64,000 nt of DNA from Arthrobacter agilis (GTDB lineage Bacteria > Actinomycetota > Actinomycetes > Actinomycetales > Micrococcaceae). Below the pieces are notes generated by a model. That model saw only the letters and a list, made by a program, of their open reading frames with translations. It did no database searches and was not told the origin of the DNA. Positions within the stretch are counted from its first letter, which is position 1, and each line of letters starts with the position of its first letter. Shown here one piece after another: positions 63,263 to 64,000 of this stretch. The translations under genes and the position numbers were made by a program. Where the stretch lies: the NCBI RefSeq assembly GCF_002157505.1, contig NZ_NFSC01000031.1, positions 930,001 through 994,000 of the forward strand, written 5' to 3'.

Positions 63263-64000
63263 TCAGTGCTGCGCCGTCGCCGCTTCCGCCGACCCCGGAG
63301 CGGCGCGCGGGATCCAGTACCAGAGAACCGCCGCGCCCAGGAAGCCCAGGGCCGCCGTCGCCCAGATCCCGATGGAGAGTGTCGCCAGGGCGGTCACGAG
63401 CGAGAGGAGCGCCGGCCCGCCCATGGTCCCGACGTCGGTGAGCAGGCGCCAGATCCCGAGGAACTGCGGGCGGCCGGGCGAGGGCGAGAAGTCGGCCCCG
63501 AGTGTCATGACGATGCCCGACCCGATGCCGTTCCCGAAGCCGATGAGCAGGGCGACGAGGAGCAGGCCCGCCGCCTCCCCGGTCAACGGCAGCAGGGCGA
63601 GCGCCGTACCCATGATCAGCATGCACGGGACTGCGATCCAGCGGCGACCCTTGACGTCCATGACCTTGCCGGAGGGGTAGAAGATCAGCATGTCGATGGC
63701 GCCGGACAGCCCGTAGATCAGCGCCGTGGTCGACGCGTCCAGCCCGATGTCCTCCGCCCACAGCGGCAGCGCCGCCTGGCGCGTGGCCCGGACCGCGGCG
63801 ATGAGCAGCACGCCGATGCCCACCGTGACGAAGATGCCTGCGTGGCTGCGCAGAACCGAGCGCACCGTCGGCGCCGGCGGTGGTGCGGCTCCGACCGCTG
63901 TCTGCGGCGCGGGTCCGCTCCTGCCCGTCGGGAGTTCGGGCACCCGCCAGCTGAGTGCTGCTGCAGCGAGGCTCGCCACGCCCCCGACCCAGTACGCCCC
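63263..64000 (-). CDS. MFS transporter, 5' end outside window
   Basis: The frame is open through base 64000, so the N-terminal half is missing; about 246 residues are visible. It begins within a hydrophobic segment (GAYWVGGVASLAAAALSWRVPELP), passes a central cytoplasmic loop rich in Pro/Arg, and holds six further segments (SHAGIFVTVGIGVLLIAAVRATRQAALPLWAEDIG onward). The DVKGRRWIAVPCM motif marks the second MFS domain. Substrate unknown. It is convergent with the hypothetical gene. Confidence 0.88.
   Translation of the reverse strand, partial: GAYWVGGVASLAAAALSWRVPELPTGRSGPAPQTAVGAAPPPAPTVRSVLRSHAGIFVTVGIGVLLIAAVRATRQAALPLWAEDIGLDASTTALIYGLSGAIDMLIFYPSGKVMDVKGRRWIAVPCMLIMGTALALLPLTGEAAGLLLVALLIGFGNGIGSGIVMTLGADFSPSPGRPQFLGIWRLLTDVGTMGGPALLSLVTALATLSIGIWATAALGFLGAAVLWYWIPRAAPGSAEAATAQH

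Overview
This window comes from a high-GC actinobacterial chromosome, most probably Arthrobacter or a close relative in the Micrococcaceae. The evidence is the uniform strong G/C bias at third codon positions, a menaquinone pathway with a MenJ-type reductase and a long-chain prenyl synthase, an FprA-type ferredoxin reductase, a putrescine oxidase/GABA module, and many genes whose start codon lies exactly 6 nt after a TANNNT box, as expected for leaderless actinobacterial mRNAs. I see no rRNA, tRNA, CRISPR array, phage or transposase. Both ends cut genes: a glycosyltransferase on the left and an MFS transporter on the right.

Layout. 1-4.7 kb: glycosyltransferase fragment, HtpX protease, MFS exporter, a repeat-bearing hypothetical protein and a lipase-like hydrolase. 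4.7-8.7 kb: Fur-type regulator with catalase, adenine deaminase, YitT-type membrane protein. 8.7-13 kb: TetR regulator with an MMPL exporter, and an aldo/keto reductase. 13-18.6 kb: DUF2254 protein, an asparagine-synthase-like amidotransferase, a GAF-ANTAR protein, and a CDF metal exporter coupled to a CmtR-like sensor. 18.6-24.2 kb: acetaldehyde-type aldehyde dehydrogenase with its DUF779 partner, a Pro-rich M23 peptidase and a GAF/winged-helix regulator. 24.2-27.4 kb: FprA, RarD-type permease, MarR regulator.

27.7-38.2 kb is a polyamine/GABA catabolic island. An amino-acid/polyamine permease, universal stress protein and putrescine oxidase form one coupled operon read leftward, with a divergent TetR regulator. 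Further right are GABA transaminase, gamma-aminobutyraldehyde dehydrogenase and a divergent PucR regulator. Together these would take putrescine to 4-aminobutyraldehyde, GABA and succinate semialdehyde. 38.3-43.5 kb holds a signalling cassette: two histidine kinases, a receiver-PP2C phosphatase, a STAS antagonist and an RsbW-like kinase, which is a partner-switching module with no sigma factor alongside.

43.5-47.1 kb: an HSL-type esterase, a TRIC-family channel, a SUKH-like acidic protein coupled to a HIT protein, then an 830 bp decayed stretch with a broken AbiEi/DUF559 gene flanked by GTGCACGAAGCCG repeats. 47-60.4 kb carries menaquinone genes (prenyl synthase, menJ-like, menG, menF, menD, menC) interrupted by a polar amino acid ABC transporter, a PhoX phosphatase and a PuuD-like amidohydrolase. 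60.4-64 kb: PAP2 phosphatase, a formaldehyde-dehydrogenase-like zinc enzyme with a small partner protein, and the truncated MFS gene.

Most genes are ordinary actinobacterial housekeeping or catabolic genes. The items most worth a second look are the orphan N-acetylglutaminylglutamine-amide-type amidotransferase, the CmtR variant with a His-rich tail, the signalling cassette, the set of leaderless promoters, and the repeat-flanked pseudogene.
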